DNA from: DASUAS01 sp963819475
GTDB lineage: Bacteria > Actinomycetota > Acidimicrobiia > IMCC26256 > DASPTH01
Assembly: GCA_963819475.1 (NCBI GenBank)
Contig: CAWFWE010000002.1
Span: 1,240,001 to 1,304,000, forward strand
DNA length: 64,000 nt
Direction of reading: 5' to 3'
Shown one piece after another: positions 63,517 through 64,000 of this stretch. Both the position numbers and the translations under genes were made by a program. The notes under the pieces are model-generated. The model did no database searches. It was not told the origin of the DNA and saw nothing but the letters and a program-made list of their open reading frames with translations. Position 1 is the stretch's first letter; the number at the start of each line of letters is the position of its first letter.

Positions 63517-64000
63517 TTACTCAGGCGCGATCGTTGGCAAAAGCGCGCGGACGGGCGCGATGACGTCTTGTGGTGCATTGCCGATTCGTACGTGATCCTT
63601 GGCGTCATACGGCAACAGGTTCAATATGTGTTGGATGGCGGCAAGCCGTCCCACCCGCTTGTTGTTGTTATTCACGAACCACCATGGTGTTTCGGGAGTA
63701 TCCGTCTGGCGGAACAGCTCGAGCGCCGCGAGCGTGTAGTCCTCCCAGAGCGACGGGGCTCCTTCATCAAGCGCGCTGAGTTTCCAGTGCTTCAACGGAT
63801 CTTCGCGGCGCGCCCGGAGGCGACGCGCTTGCTCCTCGCGTCCGACTGAGAGCCAGATCTTGATCAGGTGAATACCATCGTCGACGAGGAACCGCTCGAA
63901 GGGCACGACTTGCTCGAAGAATCGTGCAACCTCTTCGGCCGTTGCAAAGCCCATGACCCGTTCGATGCCGGCCCGGTTGTACCAGGATCGATCGAAGAAG
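63517..64000 (-). CDS. Polyphosphate kinase 2 (PPK2), partial
   Basis: The frame reads off the right edge. Visible residues run from FFDRSWYNRAGIERVMGFAT through EEVARFFEQVVPFERFLVDD, GIHLIKIWLSVGREEQARRL and DPLKHWKLSALDEGAPSLWE to WWFVNNNNKRVGRLAAIQHI, ending at 63517. This is the lid and C-terminal part of a PPK2 domain, which uses polyphosphate to phosphorylate nucleotides. The Walker A part lies outside the window. Many PPK2 enzymes help maintain ADP/ATP in starvation. Confidence 0.9.
   Translation of the reverse strand, partial: FFDRSWYNRAGIERVMGFATAEEVARFFEQVVPFERFLVDDGIHLIKIWLSVGREEQARRLRARREDPLKHWKLSALDEGAPSLWEDYTLAALELFRQTDTPETPWWFVNNNNKRVGRLAAIQHILNLLPYDAKDHVRIGNAPQDVIAPVRALLPTIAPE

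Overview
The window is high-GC DNA with strong G/C preference at third codon positions, many GTG starts and ATGA/GTGA start-stop overlaps. Gene content (DevR/DosR-type regulator, WS/DGAT wax-ester synthase, DUF3068 protein, DUF1918 protein, split-barrel flavin proteins) points to an actinomycete (Actinomycetota), not identifiable to genus from sequence alone. Many homologues of the Mycobacterium tuberculosis DosR (dormancy/hypoxia) regulon are gathered in one locus: CtpF-like P-type ATPases, Rv2004c-like kinase, Rv2625c-like site-2 protease, Rv2626c-like CBS protein, Rv0571c-like phosphoribosyltransferase-hydrolase, Rv2030c-like esterase, Rv0569-like DUF1918 protein, Tgs1-like acyltransferase, nine universal-stress-protein loci (eight genes and one fragment) and four PNPOx-like proteins.

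Layout. 1-7.3 kb: end of a membrane protein, transposase remnants (IS256-like, IS110), a CtpF-like ATPase with a small overlapping membrane protein, a hydrolase, a secreted lytic transglycosylase, and a complete IS481 element (24/30 inverted ends, 6-bp target duplication) beside a tRNA-Cys 3' fragment. 7.5-12 kb: copper oxidase, SRPBCC/USP/flavodoxin operon, hydrolase and DUF1918. 12.2-21.1 kb: one long plus-strand operon (broken second P-type ATPase, alcohol dehydrogenase, USP, GNAT-acyl-CoA synthetase, aminoglycoside-phosphotransferase-like/P-loop kinase, PNPOx). 21.3-28.4 kb: PAS-PAS histidine kinase, small ORFs, USPs, site-2 protease, and the DevR-type response regulator. 28.4-35 kb: FtsX-type ABC exporter, USP, glycosyltransferase fused to a YHS domain. 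35-46.6 kb: esterase, flavodoxin, PNPOx, phosphoribosyltransferase-hydrolase, CBS protein, adenosine-specific kinase-like protein, USPs, SulP, PEP synthase. 46.9-57.5 kb: second glycosyltransferase, rearranged SDR pseudogene, PNPOx, CoA-disulfide-reductase-like enzyme, flavodoxin, acyl-CoA ligase, DUF3068, GpsA, zinc-ribbon protein and a histone-like Lys-rich protein. 57.9-64 kb: SRPBCC protein, IS5-type element, glutamate-synthase-like protein, WS/DGAT enzyme, and a partial PPK2.

The unifying feature is a 15-bp motif, consensus GGGACCTTCGGCCCT, found 23 times (11/15 matches or better, usually 12-15) between 8.9 and 57.6 kb, almost always in promoter regions and often between divergent genes. 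It closely resembles the DosR box, and the encoded response regulator has a DNA-binding helix nearly identical to that of DosR. I infer a compact, self-contained dormancy regulon island controlling redox/flavin proteins, stress sensing, storage lipid and trehalose-type metabolism, gluconeogenic PEP synthesis and ion transport.

Several genes carry single-base frameshifts (flavodoxin, ATPase 2, acyl-CoA synthetase, two USPs, glutamate synthase), and two have internal deletions. The frequency suggests assembly/sequencing error in part, so those genes may be intact in the organism.
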